A DNA stretch of 64,000 nucleotides from Tubiluchus corallicola (Eukaryota; Priapulida; Priapulimorpha; Priapulimorphida; Tubiluchidae). The translations under genes and the position numbers were made by a program. The notes under the pieces were generated by a model. It was given only the letters and a program-made list of their open reading frames with translations. It was not told where the DNA came from and did no database searches. The stretch is from positions 186,001-250,000 of the forward strand of contig JAQGDQ010000190.1 of the NCBI GenBank assembly GCA_030141605.1, written 5' to 3'. Positions 34,801 to 49,800 of this stretch are shown one piece after another; positions within the stretch are counted from its first letter, which is position 1; each line of letters opens with the position of its first letter.

Positions 34801-37800
34801 CAAGCTATGAGTTATGTATATTATCGCACATTATTCAGTAACATCACACTACCTCTCACGAGACCCAGGTGGATACAATCCTAATTGCAGTTGATAGTGA
34901 AGAAACGGATCAACAGCTTGATGCTGGTATCCCATAGCAATACTTGTTGGCAAGGGTCCACTTGGAGAAAATGCGGCATGCGGTCTAGCATACTGGCTTA
35001 ACGTGCGCAAAGCAGGAGTATCTTGAGACAACAAATGACGAGGTGAATCCCTAGGTGGTCCTGTTGACTCCAATACCTGAGGTGTGATTGGTTTTTTTGG
35101 AGTGGGTTTCTTTTCAGGAGTAACCTCTGCTTCTTTAGGTTTCTGTTAAATCAAAACAAACATGAAATTCAATATGCCAAAATGCGCATTTGCAACAAGA
35201 GACAGCATGCTGTCCAATCTGAAGACGGTGTCATCTGTCTTTGTCGCATGTCATCCTTGTCAACAATATTGTAATACAAAACAGATCAGTCATTCGACAA
35301 GGTGCTTAATTGTACTATGTTGCACACAAGTACTGATTTTGTTACAAAAATTAATGCAGTGTACACATCGAGTTAAAATGTAGCAAAATAGTTTCAGCCT
35401 GTGTCAAGTTGTAAATCATCCATTAAATCATCTCATTCATAAATCAAATTTTATTTGCACATGTGTATGACATAATATGATATAAATTGTATACATGTGT
35501 TTGCAACTTTAATCGATCCTGTTTGCCATTTATCATAATAAATATCTATCTATCTCACGATCTATAAATGCAACCAGTTACGACAAAAACCAATTTCACC
35601 ACGATTTAAGTAGTATTTTGCTATGTAATTGGTTAATAGCAAATTGTAATAAATGACCACCGCAGTAAAAACTACGAAAAAACACTAAACCAGTACAACA
35701 TTGCTTGCCTACTGATACAGCTAAACAAGTAGTTAAAGTCAGGTGTATTAATGTACCTTCTCTTCTTTTTCATTCTGCTCAGAAATTCGCTTCTGTTTTA
35801 TACGCTCCTTTGCCAGGCAAGATTCTGGGGTTGGCTTAAACGTTATATCACACCGGGAGCAAGAGTTGTACTTTCCGCGATATAATGAAAGAATGAAGCT
35901 AAATTGAAAAATAATCATACAGTCAAATGTTGATAAATAACAAGAACGCAATTGCAACTAATAAAACATTGTAAACAAACAAAGCAACATAACATCAGTT
36001 GATTTAAAAAGTGAAATTATAAATTGCTGTAATTGTCACAGCATCATGCAATTCCCAATAAAAAAGAGTTCTGCTGCAATTAACAAGTTTTTGCTGCGAG
36101 ACATTTGTTTTTAGAGTTTTGAACTAGACAGTCGAAAAAATACAGCTGTGGAAATATAACGATACTGGATACCGTTAGTACTTACATGGCAGATTTTGTC
36201 CTGCACAACTCTGTATTGTCCACTGTAGGTTCTGGAGAAGGTGTCCTCCGCAGTTCCACCTTCTCTTCTTCTTCATCCTCATACTCATATACATCAACTT
36301 CTTGCTTTACTTCTAAATTATCAGTTCGGCTTTTATCACTAAATACTGAAGTACTTGTTGGTCCCACCAAATCACCAGCAGTTTGAGGCAACACCGGCAC
36401 ACTTGTAGCTGGCTGCACTAAATCACTAGCAGTTTTAGGTAACACCGACACACTTGTAGCTGGCTGTGTTGAATCACTAACTGTTTTAGGTAATATTGAT
36501 GCACTTGCATCTGACACTGCTGGTTGTGTAGTCAATAAAGTATCTTTTGTTGAACTGGATGAGTCAGATTTCACATCACTGGAATTTTTAACACTTTTCT
36601 CATCGTGCTTCGGCAAACTAAACGCAGAGGAAAATGCATGCTTCACACTGCAGTTTTGACTAGGATGAAGTAAACATGACGGATCATAAAACTGTGGTGG
36701 CGCTAAATGCACTTTACCATCAGCCACACCCACTTTGTCACTGGTCCTATCCAACAATTTAAAGTTTTCCAATGTGCCTAATGTAGCATCAGGCCTGGGC
36801 AAGCCAGGATAGAGAGCTGGAATGTTACCAAATCTCGGTAACTCCATTGAGTATTTATCTCGATCAGAAACACTTTTAGATTCACTAACTTTGCTTGTCA
36901 AAATGTCAAATTTTAAATTATCTGCTACTTTTGAAGTATCATTCGACTGTTTTTGTGAATCAGGAACTAGTGGAGGAGGCTGAGGACGTAAAGACAATGG
37001 CGATGATTGCCTTGCCGCCACCGAAGGAGTTTTTGTTTCTTCCCCTGCCTGAACTTGAATACTAGAAAATAAATAATCACCTTAGTATGTTTACTAATAT
37101 TCAAAGCTTGATTTTTAGTAGTGGTGGTGGTGGTGGTAGTAGTAGTAGTAGTAATAATTCATTGATTCGGAAATACAATCTATGGAAGCAATGAAAAAAA
37201 TATACAGTTAAGATTAATGGTTATGATGTGACAGCTGCCTATTCTTGATGGCAAGAACCAGAAGTAAAACCTTGTTAGGTGCTTGAACCACACTGTAAGC
37301 ACCTCCAAATAACTGGAAAAAAGGAAAAAAAAATAGACGAGGATTTTAGGCATTTTACAAGGAAAAGTTGTGCAAAACAAGGATAGGAGTGCGGGATAAA
37401 AGAATGTTCAAAAGGATAGGAAGAATGGCTTATGAAGATTCAACTCAATGTGATCAGAAAGCGCTCGCTGTACGTTCTACTCAAAAAAAGAACACGAGGT
37501 TATGACTGGTGTGTCACACAGGAACAATAGGTGGTTATGGAGACTAATTTATATAAGTAGCAAACAGATATTGTTTAACTGATGATTTGAAGCGGTAAAT
37601 GTTATACTAGCACTTTACAGTGAGAGGTAATGAGTTACACAGTTTAGGTCGCTATAACTAATGAATTGTTTTGCAATATTGGTTCTACAGTAGATGAGTT
37701 GGTAGTCATTATATCGAGTATTAGGTGATTTGACATTCTTAATTATAGGATTCTTGAAGTATGTAAGGAATAGATCGTTGTTAGTCTTATAAACAAAAAT

Positions 37801-40800
37801 AGCAGTGTTATGGGAAATCAGATCATCAATTATTAGTATTCTACACTCACTATAGTGTGATTTAGTAAGTGAACTGAATTTGGGGAGTTTGTACGTAGAA
37901 CACTATTAATAAAAGTTGAAAAAATTGGTGCCTGTCTTAAAATTAATGACAGGACTAAATCCTCACTGCTGTTACCAAACTGTTAATACTTACCTATTTG
38001 TATGACTCTCGTGTGTTGATAGATTAGGGTTGGAATTCAGCAACAGACGGTTTTGATTTTCCCCTTCATTACTGTTTTCCTCGTTGGATAATGAACCACT
38101 TTCCTCTGTCAAGTTACTGTTAGATTCTGGACTAACCGACCTTGACTAAAACACAATTAAATTTTATATTGAAATCTACGCTGCAAAATGCAGAAATCCA
38201 AATTTCACCAAAATTATCAACTACCTTAGTAATCACCTAATGCAATGAGAGTATGCAAGAAATCTTTTTTGCACTTTTTAAATGAAACCCTAGGAATCAT
38301 TCAGTATATTAAGTGTGCAAGAAATCACTTTTTAAGATGAACGGAAATTAGAATGTAATAAAGCAATGGTCTTTGGGTTTATTTTTGACAACCCAGTCAT
38401 TGCAGAAAAATGTAAGAGTCATGCATCTGAATATTTAGCAGTTGAAAATTCAAACTCAGTTATGTGGCAGGCATACGAGGTTGACAGTATAGGCTGATTT
38501 CTTACAATTGCAGCAATGTTGGCCCAAGCATGTTGAAAGCAACTTTAATATTTGAAAACGTAATAAATCCATTTTTATTTGCTGTTAAAACCTAAATGTG
38601 TAAGCAAATAAGTACATGGGTACTAAAATTTATTTCATAATTTTTTTATTAACATTTAATTGTTCATTTATTACATTTATTACAACTGACGTGCCTTGAA
38701 GAGCCAAATACACCAAATACCGTAAACCCTTCTCTCCTTACAACAGACTAATAACAAGGCGATTCGTATCTTAATACATCGTAATACGGAAAAAACAAAA
38801 CATTTATATGAGACACAATAAACACAATATAATTCTGGTTACACAGTTTACACTGGGACTGCTAGCTGATGTGGTGTGCACCGCATCACATTCAGAATTA
38901 GCTCTCCTGATCTGGACGTGTGTTATCCCTATGTAGGACAAGCCTGGGTACAACCAGAAGAAAATGGACACAACAGGTATAGTCTGTTATGTATGTGAAA
39001 TTCCTTGTAATGGTCATTTGTATTGAAGGTTATGGTACAGCAAACTTAATAATAATATCAAAGAAAATTTAAGTTATTTGGAACTACTTCTACATTTTTA
39101 CTCTTTTACTGTGGCTCTAGACCTTGACCTTGAGTGACAATTGATCGTACAGAGGGCAATCTGCACGAAAAAACTATTCCTCATTCAACATGAAAAAATA
39201 AAAATTAACCTTGGATTTGCCGTCTTTGCTTTCTGGCTGCACACTGGTCAAATCTTCTCCGGTGTGATTACTTGTTGTGCTTGACTCGTCAGCTTGTGGC
39301 TATTTTGTAAACAAACCAATACATTATTTACCAAATATTTATTTACTTGATCGTCATTGCATCTGCCTTGCATTGAAGCCTGGGATGGGAAACACATGTA
39401 GAGAAGAAAGTGCAAACAGACCACCCAAAGCAGCCAATGTAAAACTTTGTGAACATTTTCGCATGATCATTATTGTTTGAATAATGATTTGCAGCACCTT
39501 CAATTTACCTTCAAAATGCATTAATATGCATTTCATATGACTTAAGCAATCATAATTCACAAGGGCCGCTAAATGAACAATGTTTCACATGTTTGGTAGC
39601 TAAAGTATGACGTTTTAAAAATTAATCTTGTTAAAACACAAATCAATTGCTGAGATTTGTTTAGTTTGATGGTTATGCAGTAGGGGTTAGGGGGAAATTC
39701 TTAAATTTCTTTGACTAAACTTGGTCTACCTACTTTTTTATTATTAGATCTGAGAAAATATAAGACTAGTGTTTATAAAAAGTAATTCATCTCTGGACAA
39801 TCTATCTTTAACATAATCATGAATGCAAAGTTGGACAAAGCAAAGATCGAAGGCAATCAAATCACAAAGTAGGGGGTTTGTGAACAATATAGTCAATTAA
39901 TGGTAGAAAGTTGCATGGAAAGCCATTGTTAGATGAAAGTACACTAATTGATGGTTTTAGTTACCAAGTATAGAAACCATCTGTAAGCTAATGAAGTATG
40001 ATTTGGGAACAACCATTCGGCACAAATTATATAACGCAATACTCAATTATACTGATGAAGCACATATTCAATTTTAGCAATGAGAAATTAACTGTCATTC
40101 TTGACAATAACAAATTGCAAATTTCAAGCAGCAAAACAAGACTAAATAAAATCATAAGTGGCTTATTACCTTACGGTGGAGACTAGATCTATCACTGCTG
40201 TTACTGCAAGTGCTGCCACTGCTCGGTGACTTCTGACCCTCAAGACTACTGAAAGGACTACTATGCTCACTTTCACCGTTTTTCTGGCAGATATTCTAAA
40301 ATTAACAGCAGAAAGTCACAGGAGAGTCGAAATACAATAAAGTAATTAAAAAAATATTCTGAGCAAACAAGTTTTGTCGTTCAAGTTTTAAAAATGCATA
40401 CGTACAGTATCACAAGGTACACTTGGTTGCATGCTATGCTGCCCATTCAACAACCCGTTCTCTGTTCCGGGTTGGTACATGAAATTAGAAGAATCCTGGC
40501 TATCTTTTAATCGGGGAAGCTCGCCATAGCACTTAAAGTATAGTCTGCATGTTGTGCATAGTAATATACGATCGCGACCGCCATGATGCCAGTCTTTAGA
40601 AGCTAAAAACAAAAATATGATACATAGAATATTACCGAAGTAACATATTTTAAGTCACTCACATTTAAATTATCAAAATACGTGGGAAAATATTAAAAAA
40701 TGGAAAACAACACAATTTAGTAGTGGTGGTAATCATAAAATCACAAATGATCGACATCCTATATTTTGAGCTATTCTTTTGCCTTTTTGTAATATACATA

Positions 40801-43800
40801 GCTGAAAATCATTTACCTGGTATGACCACTATAAGTGAAATTATCATTAAATATTAGACAAAGGTTGTAGGTGCAGTAGAGTAAATCTGAGTATAATACA
40901 TTAGCTTTCAAAGCACGCAAGAGACAGACAGACATATAATCTAAACATTGTTATTAAAATTATTTGCCACATGCTTGCTGCACACCAAACCCAGCTAATA
41001 TTTTCATACATTTTCTTGCTGTTTTTTCTGCATACTATATGTTTGCATTATATACCAGCAAAGGCTTCTAGTACAGCCGGCGATGTTTTCACAGGCTCAG
41101 TCGGTCTGTTTTCTGTTATGAAAGCCGGCAGGCTCCTGTTTTGCCAACAGATTCTCATTTAACTACAGTTGTTTGAAAAATAACAAACGGCACCTTCGTA
41201 AAATTATCTAGGCAGAATTTTTATTGTGGGCTGCACGGCAAAAGGAAATCCATAAATATATAAAACATAAAATATTAAGTGAACTTCCCTTAATAATACA
41301 TATTATTTCAAAGAAACGTCACGAAGATTTATTTACCAATGTTTGATTGCACAAATTTTATTGCAAAATGGCAGATACTGCCCAGATTTTGCCAAGATAA
41401 CACTTTTTATTGCGTAGATTTTCTAGAAAGACAAACTTGAAAAATTATGTAAGTCCAACAACTAAATGTAATGCACTTATCAATGCAGTGCATTTAGTGA
41501 ACATGCAATTATCAAAGCATTGTTCACTATTATCAAGCAATGATGTCACTAGTTAAAATAAAAAAAATTCAAATGTATAACCAGAACCTAAGCTGAGCAC
41601 CCAAACTGCTACTTGAATTGTGTAATGAAAAAATACAGCTTATTATTTGTTTTGGGAGGGGTCAGCTACGCTAAATTATTAAGAGTGCCAATGTAATAGG
41701 TTGACGTAATGCAAATAAGAAAGTTTTCAAGGGCAAATAGATATGAAATGCATGGGCTCCAGATTCCAGTCTCTGGGAAACCCAAGCATCCAAAATATTC
41801 ATTACAATCATGATTTTAGAAGTTTTTAAAAAGTCTTTCTTGCCATCTAAACATGGGCATATGAAGAAAAAATAAAAGCACGTTTCAATACAATAAAAGT
41901 AAACCCAGGAGAGATTTCTGACCGAGACCTTTATTAACTGTACACAATTTTTTAAAAAGAAAACATCAACTTTATTGCAAAAATGTCCAAAACCGAGGCA
42001 CATTGTTTGAATGTGCCAAAACTGTCCATTGTCAAATTAAACCTATGCAATGTGTCATTTTACCAATAAAAGTTATCGCCTTAATACATTGAACAATGAA
42101 TATGGCAATGTAATTAAAATACAAACTCACAACTGTGTGAATATTGAATAGTTACCTCTATCAGTTGACTGTGAGAACTCATACTTAACAAACGTTACAA
42201 AGAGATTATGACAATATGGTAAGCCAAATCATGTTCTGTGCTTCCTTTCATATGCCTGTTATTATAAAACTGTCTTTGGCTTCTGACATTACAAATGCCA
42301 GATAAAAAACTGTCCAACACGGGCCCACAATTTAGCTTGCAAGAATAGCAAAACAAACAGGAAAAATTGTGAACTCATTTGGAAAAATCCAGGGGGAAAC
42401 CCATGGCTTAATAACAAAGTTTCATTTTATAACAGGCCACGGTTTATTAGTTTTTTGATCATACATAAAATTACACCAATCTCTAGAGCATTTCAGCCTG
42501 GCAATTTTAAGAGTATTTTAGATTAAATAACTTTCAGTTGATTTAGCTTTTGATGAAAACTACATGATACTGAAGATAACAAAGTTTACATAATCCAGTT
42601 GATTTTCTCATGGGAAAAGTTCGTAAATGACGTAATGCGATCTTTTTATGAAGAAAATGAAATCATGCAAATAACACATTTCATACTTACAAGTTGTGAA
42701 ACAATGCCGGCAAGCATAACCGCTTAAGTCACGTGTGTCTGAATCTTCCGAATCCAATTCATATTCACTACAAGAACTCAAATCTGCAAAAAAGTTGTGT
42801 ATCTTGAAAATACCAATCAAGTTCACCTACACAAACGTGACGAATGAAACAACAGCATTTACTTTCCATTTAAATAAGTTTCAAGTCGTCGACAAAATTC
42901 AGTGAAAAAAAGGAAGATTATATAAACCAGACTTGCTCTTTTCTCCATCACCAATAACCGTTAAAAATTTAATAGAAAAATACAAGCTTACAAGAGTCAG
43001 ACTTGTTCTTTTCTTTATCAGCATCTTTGTTATTACCTGCACAAAAATTTAATAATTTTAAATTAAGAATTTAATAACAAGCAGCAGAAAAATATGACTT
43101 GTGATGGAATGAATGCACAATTAATGGATTTTTAAAACCGAACTTGATTAAAGGAAGAAAACATAAAAGAATGGGGTATGAGTCCAGATAACTAATATAA
43201 CAGCATGACCTTTACACTACCAGCCTTTTGAGATCAAGTGTGTGATCAGCATTTTTCATAAGCAATTAACTCGTGAACACCAGAGTTACTAAAACTGAAT
43301 TAAGTCCAGCCATGACTTAGTGCTCTGGCTGTTGGATTTCTAATCAAAAGGACACCTGGTTCAAATCCAGACTCAGTCCAACTCTTCATATTTCCTTAGT
43401 CTGGGTCACATTTGTTTTCGAAATTTCAAATCGTGACTTCATTACATTAATAATCAATTCATAATCTTGAAATTAAGATCAGAAATAATCAAATATAACT
43501 TATTATATATGCAACAATACAACAGGCAACAGCACCTAAGCTAATTTTTCATCAGATATCTTAAATCCACACCTTAAGGAAACTTTTATACTGGAAATTT
43601 AGTAGTTATTGCAAGTAGCAACATATATTGTCCAGTTTTATTTTAATATACATACAAAAAAAGAACTAAAAGCTTTCATCAGAATACAAATGTGCACAGC
43701 AACATGTCTTAGGTAAATAATGTAAAACCATGTATTTAAAACACAGCCGAGTATGCACACATGCACGTTTATTTGCATAACCCGATATTCCATTAAATTT

Positions 43801-46800
43801 ACTCTCAGCAAAATAAACACAATCAGAGTAAACATACTGCAGTCGTAACGGCGAGATCGATCTTTCACACGTCGTAGTACAGGCTTACGATTATTCCTCC
43901 GCTGCGGACGGGTACCATTTGCTGCCGGAGTCTTTTTCCAGTAATAATAGTACTCGATTAATTCACCCTGCAATGCAAAATGAATTACAATCACTGTTTT
44001 CTGTGCATCTAACACAGAAGTGCTGAAGTTTGGAAATGACCAATGGATTTGGATCTAGACTTTGAGTGCTACTAGGTAAATTCAAGTCAAACCATATAGG
44101 AATACTGCCAATATTACTGCCTTTTTTATCCGTGTTTCACCCATGTGTCAAAATAATCATTTTGATTTGGGTGCATGTTAAAATTTTTGCGTAATTGGGC
44201 CGTTTCTGCTTTCATGCTTTTGCAGTTCATGTACAAAGTCTTCAAGACTACAGTATCACATTCACTACCACAGGCAGTTAACTGTGACCTGTTAATTGTT
44301 ACACATTTAATTGAAATAGCAGCAATCGTCACTCTGATTAAAACTTTTTTGTCACAGTTTCACAGAGTCTAGAAACAGTTAGCGATTTTACACAAGGATG
44401 GAAAAAACTTGCTCTAAACACTTTTAGATGATGCGCAAAAGAGACCAGAAACAGTTGCAAATCGATACTAACACTGCAGCACGGTGCTAGAATGTCTTGA
44501 CTTTGGTGGCTTAACAACATGCGCCTGTCAATGGAACGGAAACTCAAAACGAGCAATATGTAAAACACGGCTTTGTTTTGACAAGAACGGCTGTGTATAC
44601 AACTCATGTGAATATGTTTACCCAGGGATCCATCGCTTGCCGAGCAAAAAGAGAACGCCACTTTAGATGTTGGTTATCCCATGCCGGATTCAATTTCCAA
44701 AACTGTTTTCCTTCAGGGTTTGCTTTGACGTTTCTCGGCTGTCGATGCTAAGTAAGCAAGTTTGCGCCCCAGTACTTAAAACCGTGTTTGCTTTGTGCCT
44801 GTGAGTTACATCAGCAAATAAGGAGAAAAGACGATTTTTTGCGAACACAGAAAATTTTCAATTTGGGATTTAATGTATTCATCACACATATTTTTGTGTC
44901 TCTAGCCTTCCTAACTATATAAATAGGAATAATTCTCATTATATCAATCTATTTACTTCACAGTAAATTAGTAAAAATTTGTTGATCATTATACTACTGC
45001 TGAGATCATGTAGAATGTTTAATAGAGACCAGGAAAACTACATGAAATGTGTAAGATCAAAAAACTATAATGCAACACCTGCGAAAACTAGCCTATCTGG
45101 TTTGTAACAAATACAGCTCTTAAATTAACAGCTTAGCTGAAATAAAAATGTGAATTGGAAAAATGGGGGAAACCTGCAACCAAAAATATCCATGAAAGGT
45201 AAGACATGAGTATTGGATAGCTATTAGTCTACTACTCTACATAAATAGAACTCCACAGTCATTAACAAAAGCTTAAGACCACTAATTCCTCCAGACCATC
45301 AAGGAACATATATCACCTTTAACTGTTCTGGAACAGTCTAAGGCAAACTGAAAGTCAATAGGCATGGTTGGTTGATGATTGTACATCAGGATTTCTGGTG
45401 GCATCATTTACCATATCCCTGAACCCCATTTTACTGAGAAAAGATGTATTCTTACAATAAATTAGATCATTAATTCACATATGAATCACACTTTAATTAT
45501 CATCTATCAACGAGATTTTTCAGCGAAAATACTGTAAAGTGACAATGTAAAATGGGTCAAATTTTATCCGACTTTGATGGCATTATAATGAATCACCTCA
45601 TGGCAATCGGATGTGATGCCACCGGAAGTCCAAATGTGCGAACATAGACTAACCATCCAATCATTGCCTGCTCCTGGTCTTATAGTTTTGTTAAATGATT
45701 ATATATTGTACATTGCACCTTACATTCCAGCAGGGAGGTGCATTATACATTCAGCCCTGGGAATCAAAACCTGGTTCAGTATTAACCACTTTTCCCTAAG
45801 TTTGTCCATGAACATATAGTCTAAACTAGATGCATGCAACCTGCATTCAGGTGTGCAGGTTATAAAAAAAGGAATAAATTCAACTAAATGATTATAGAAA
45901 AAATGCTATTTTAATTGATTTTTTTTATTTGATTTTAAGTCCAAGTATAATTTACTCAATGTAACCCACCACAAACAATTAAGTTATTTTGTACCACTCA
46001 TTGTAACACACCACAGCCACTTATATTTGCTCAGCAATTATAAACTGCCAAATTTTGTAAACCTCATTCTCAGGTTAGCAGCATAGTCTATTAATTTATT
46101 CTTTTCACTTTCTTTGATTAATTTTTTGTCCTGGCAAAACTAATTATATAGTTCTGGGTTTTTCTTTTTATGGAATTGTTTTTACTCCGTAGTTTTTTTA
46201 GCTGATGAGGCTAGCTAGGGCGAAAGCTTCAGAAATATAAAGTGTTAATCATTGAGACAATAAAGAGCATTACGATTTTTATGTTAAATAATTAGAAACT
46301 TAACTTCAGTGTCAGATCGGACAGATAACATAACATCTCACTAGAGAGATGACTTTAGAATTCAACATGAAATTATTTACTCACTCATTTATTACAGTGA
46401 CTACCAAAATGGTTTGTATTTATCATTTTCCTAACATTACATACTTGCACTGAAATAATCAGGCTTAGCTATTTAGCCACAGCCTATATAATCCATTACA
46501 TTACAACCCATTAATAGAAAATTAAGCCTTATTTGTTTGCTAATTATACTCATCTTAAGTAATGGCCTCGATTATAGCTACAAAAATAGCTAATAAAAAC
46601 AAAGCACCGTGAAGTTCACTTTTTGGCATTATTTTACTTTTTTTACATCTTACACATGTTTATTAATTTGTACTATGCATAAAATCCGTAGAGCCGTTTT
46701 GTTTATTTACCTTACCAATTGTTCGTCAATAACATGAGCATTCACTTTCGATTTGGCATTTTTGCAATCTTGCAGATTTAAATATGTGTTATGTAATTAA

Positions 46801-49800
46801 TCATATATTGCGTAGTAGTTTATATATTGTGTCAATAGTAAAGCTGCAAACGAATTATAATTTGAAATGGAGCTTTTATATCTGAATGCATAATTTCCAC
46901 CCTGTTCAAACATGATGAAGCAAAAATATTATAATTTCACCAGTACTTTTAACTAATTAATTAATAATTAATAAATAAATAAAGGTAGTAATTAGAGAAA
47001 AGTGGAATTTTTAGTTTGAAGTTAAGAGAACTGGCATGTATCTCTGTACTCTCAGAGTCTCACTCTCAATAATTTTCAACAACTTAAAGCAGTCACATTG
47101 CAAGTTAAATTTCCAAATGCCACAATTGCACGCAGAATCCACATATACGTACACACAACTCCTAACATGTCACAGCGTTTTTCACTATGAAAGCTGTATA
47201 ATCAATGCTGAATCCAAAATGGGAAAAAACACGTAAAATGGCGGACTATGCGACTAATAATTCTCAAGCAATACAACAACCGACATAAACAGCTAAATTT
47301 TCCCCAAAATCCCTCGATAAAGCGGTAAAAACAAAGAAACTCACGGTAGCCAGATGTTTTAAGTTACTATTACACTGACTGCACACAAACTCGAGCCAAA
47401 TTCTTTCAAAATTTGCTTTACGAATTTATTCACCAAAGGTTACAAGCAGTTGAACGCTCAACGCTGTACAAGACAGTGTGTTGCATGGAATACTCACGCG
47501 CAAAGAGCGCCGTGAGGGGTAATGTCGGGCGGTAGCAGATCAATAGGAAATTAATGGGTGCCACTTATATGGGCGTTGCAATGACAATGACGGTCACATT
47601 TGTATTATAGTTGGTAAATTGGTTATGCCGTAACGCTTCAACAAGTTTTGCTTGGGTAGTGGCATGAGGAGGCTTTTCTGCGTGTTTGCAGTTTGACAAG
47701 CGATTGCACAGCTGCATGGTCCTGAAACTTAACATAAGCATTTTATAGTTGACATGGCGGACAGAAGTTCTCGCAAAGAATGTCAAAAGTCAGAATAATA
47801 CCGTTGGTTCGAAAATTTATTAATAAACTGATCACGCTGCCAACAGAGTGAACAATTAAAACAAGAGGAAAGTATGTTGTGCTTTCATTTTTTTTGCTAC
47901 TGACCACCCTTGTGAAGATTTTCGTTGCTAATACACCACAAATAATTTTCATATAAGCATTGTCAAACTCTTGCTAAAAAGCAAAGCATGGCATTAGCCT
48001 GTCACGTTGAGACAAGACACACAAAATTGCTGCACGTATTTCACTTTGTGGTTTTTGTCCACTGCGATCATCAGATAAATAACAACTTGTTTCCCAACAA
48101 GCTTTCTTTGATAACACCACAATGTACAACAGTCTGGCTAACAAGCATTTCACGGGATCCAATATTTTTTAACACGATATTTTAACAAACTTCTTGTTAA
48201 AAGCTTTATTTTATGAGGGACCTAAATTCCATCTTTAGCGTATCTTCAGATTAAAAGACCCCTCTGGAAAGCCTAATAGCTGAGAAAAAACAAAACAACG
48301 ACAACAAAAAAATCGGCGAAGGGACAGATTTCCCTTATTTCAAAGTTTATTCTTAGAATAGTAGAAGTTAAAATACAGCATAAGTACCGCAATTAGCAAC
48401 TGGCATATAACAGTGGGTGGCACAGAAAGGCTTAATAGCAGGAGCAAAAATCTAGTAATAAAAATGAAACACAATTTTAGAAAGCAATCCGCGAAGGCAT
48501 TAAACAAATTATTCTAACTTGTTGGGTTAGTTTGAACTATGGAGCTGCAGACAAATAAAATAAAGGAAAACCGGACCCAATCTTAAACTGTAGGTTAAAC
48601 GAATCTACTCTTTAAAATATTGAAAGGAAACAATATTTTTTTTTAAAAATGACTTATGTGAAAGAATTATTACCACGCAAACGCAATTTTGCATTTGCAC
48701 CACTAGTTTTACGCTGTTACATGCACTTCACGATTCGCTAGTTAGACAAGGCACTACAGCCTGTATTTCGGAAATGTGTTGCATGAAAAACAGGTGCTGC
48801 ACCTCTCAGTTCAAAGGTGTTCGCTTGTGATGTACTGCACCCGTTCGACAACTCATGGGTGAACACAGTTGTAAATTTGAAATTTGAATATTTATCTTAA
48901 AACTTGCTGAGTTTTAGTACAATACACTGAATCTCTTACAACAGCTCTGTACTTCAATCTTCACTTTCAAAAATATGTGCAACGTGATCACGGACTGTTT
49001 TTGCTGTTGAAAATTGTGTTCATTTGTGAAGTCATCAATAGTTATGCTCGCCCACCGTCAATCATGATTTTAATCTATTATTTAACTATGAGAGGTGCTT
49101 TTCCAGTTTTATAGGTGTTAAAGTGTACACTTTTTACCGTACTTGAAAATAGGGTGGTACACAAAAAATCATCCTGTCTTTGTTTCAGAGTGATTTGGTA
49201 GGGCCAGGGGAGAGGGTGCTAAGTGCATTTTTTTGAGGTAAAGGAAGTGACTGCAGATATGCCGCTGACATCCCCACAGAAAAGATTTGAAATCAACTCT
49301 GCTCGGATGATATTTTGTGTCAAAATGATAATAATATTATCGACAACGCGGTTGTATAATTTCACAGGCTAATGTCTAGTAATAAAAGCATTTATAGCCT
49401 GCCAGCATACCATTAAAACTTACACAGCACAAAGACATTGTGTCATATAATCACCCAAGAAATAACATAGTGGGTGATAAAGTTTAGGAAAAATGCTTTC
49501 GGTTTTTTGTTGCCATGCCGTGCATGCTTTAACGCATTTAAAGCCATTTATACTTTATTAGTCACTGGATACGTAGTTAATATTGCTATATCAGTACAGT
49601 AGCAAGTAATTTGATCCTAACCTCATCAGGAACACGGTGACACCACCAGAAAATAATTTAAAAAGTGATTGGCATATGAGACAGCTCTTCTGAGACTTGT
49701 CATCTTTAGCATAAAAAACATAAAAACCTTGTAGTCTCAATGATTATATATTATTTCAGAAGCTTCCACCCGAGCAGGATCATCAACTGAAAATTACAGA

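Noticed and set aside
41671-42003. 110-codon minus-strand frame in the RERE intron
   Set aside because: Hydrophobic, Phe-rich translation of AT-rich sequence. The flanking RERE exons join without it.
44338-44661. 107-codon minus-strand frame
   Set aside because: No motif or splice context; the opposite strand also has open frames here, which fits chance.
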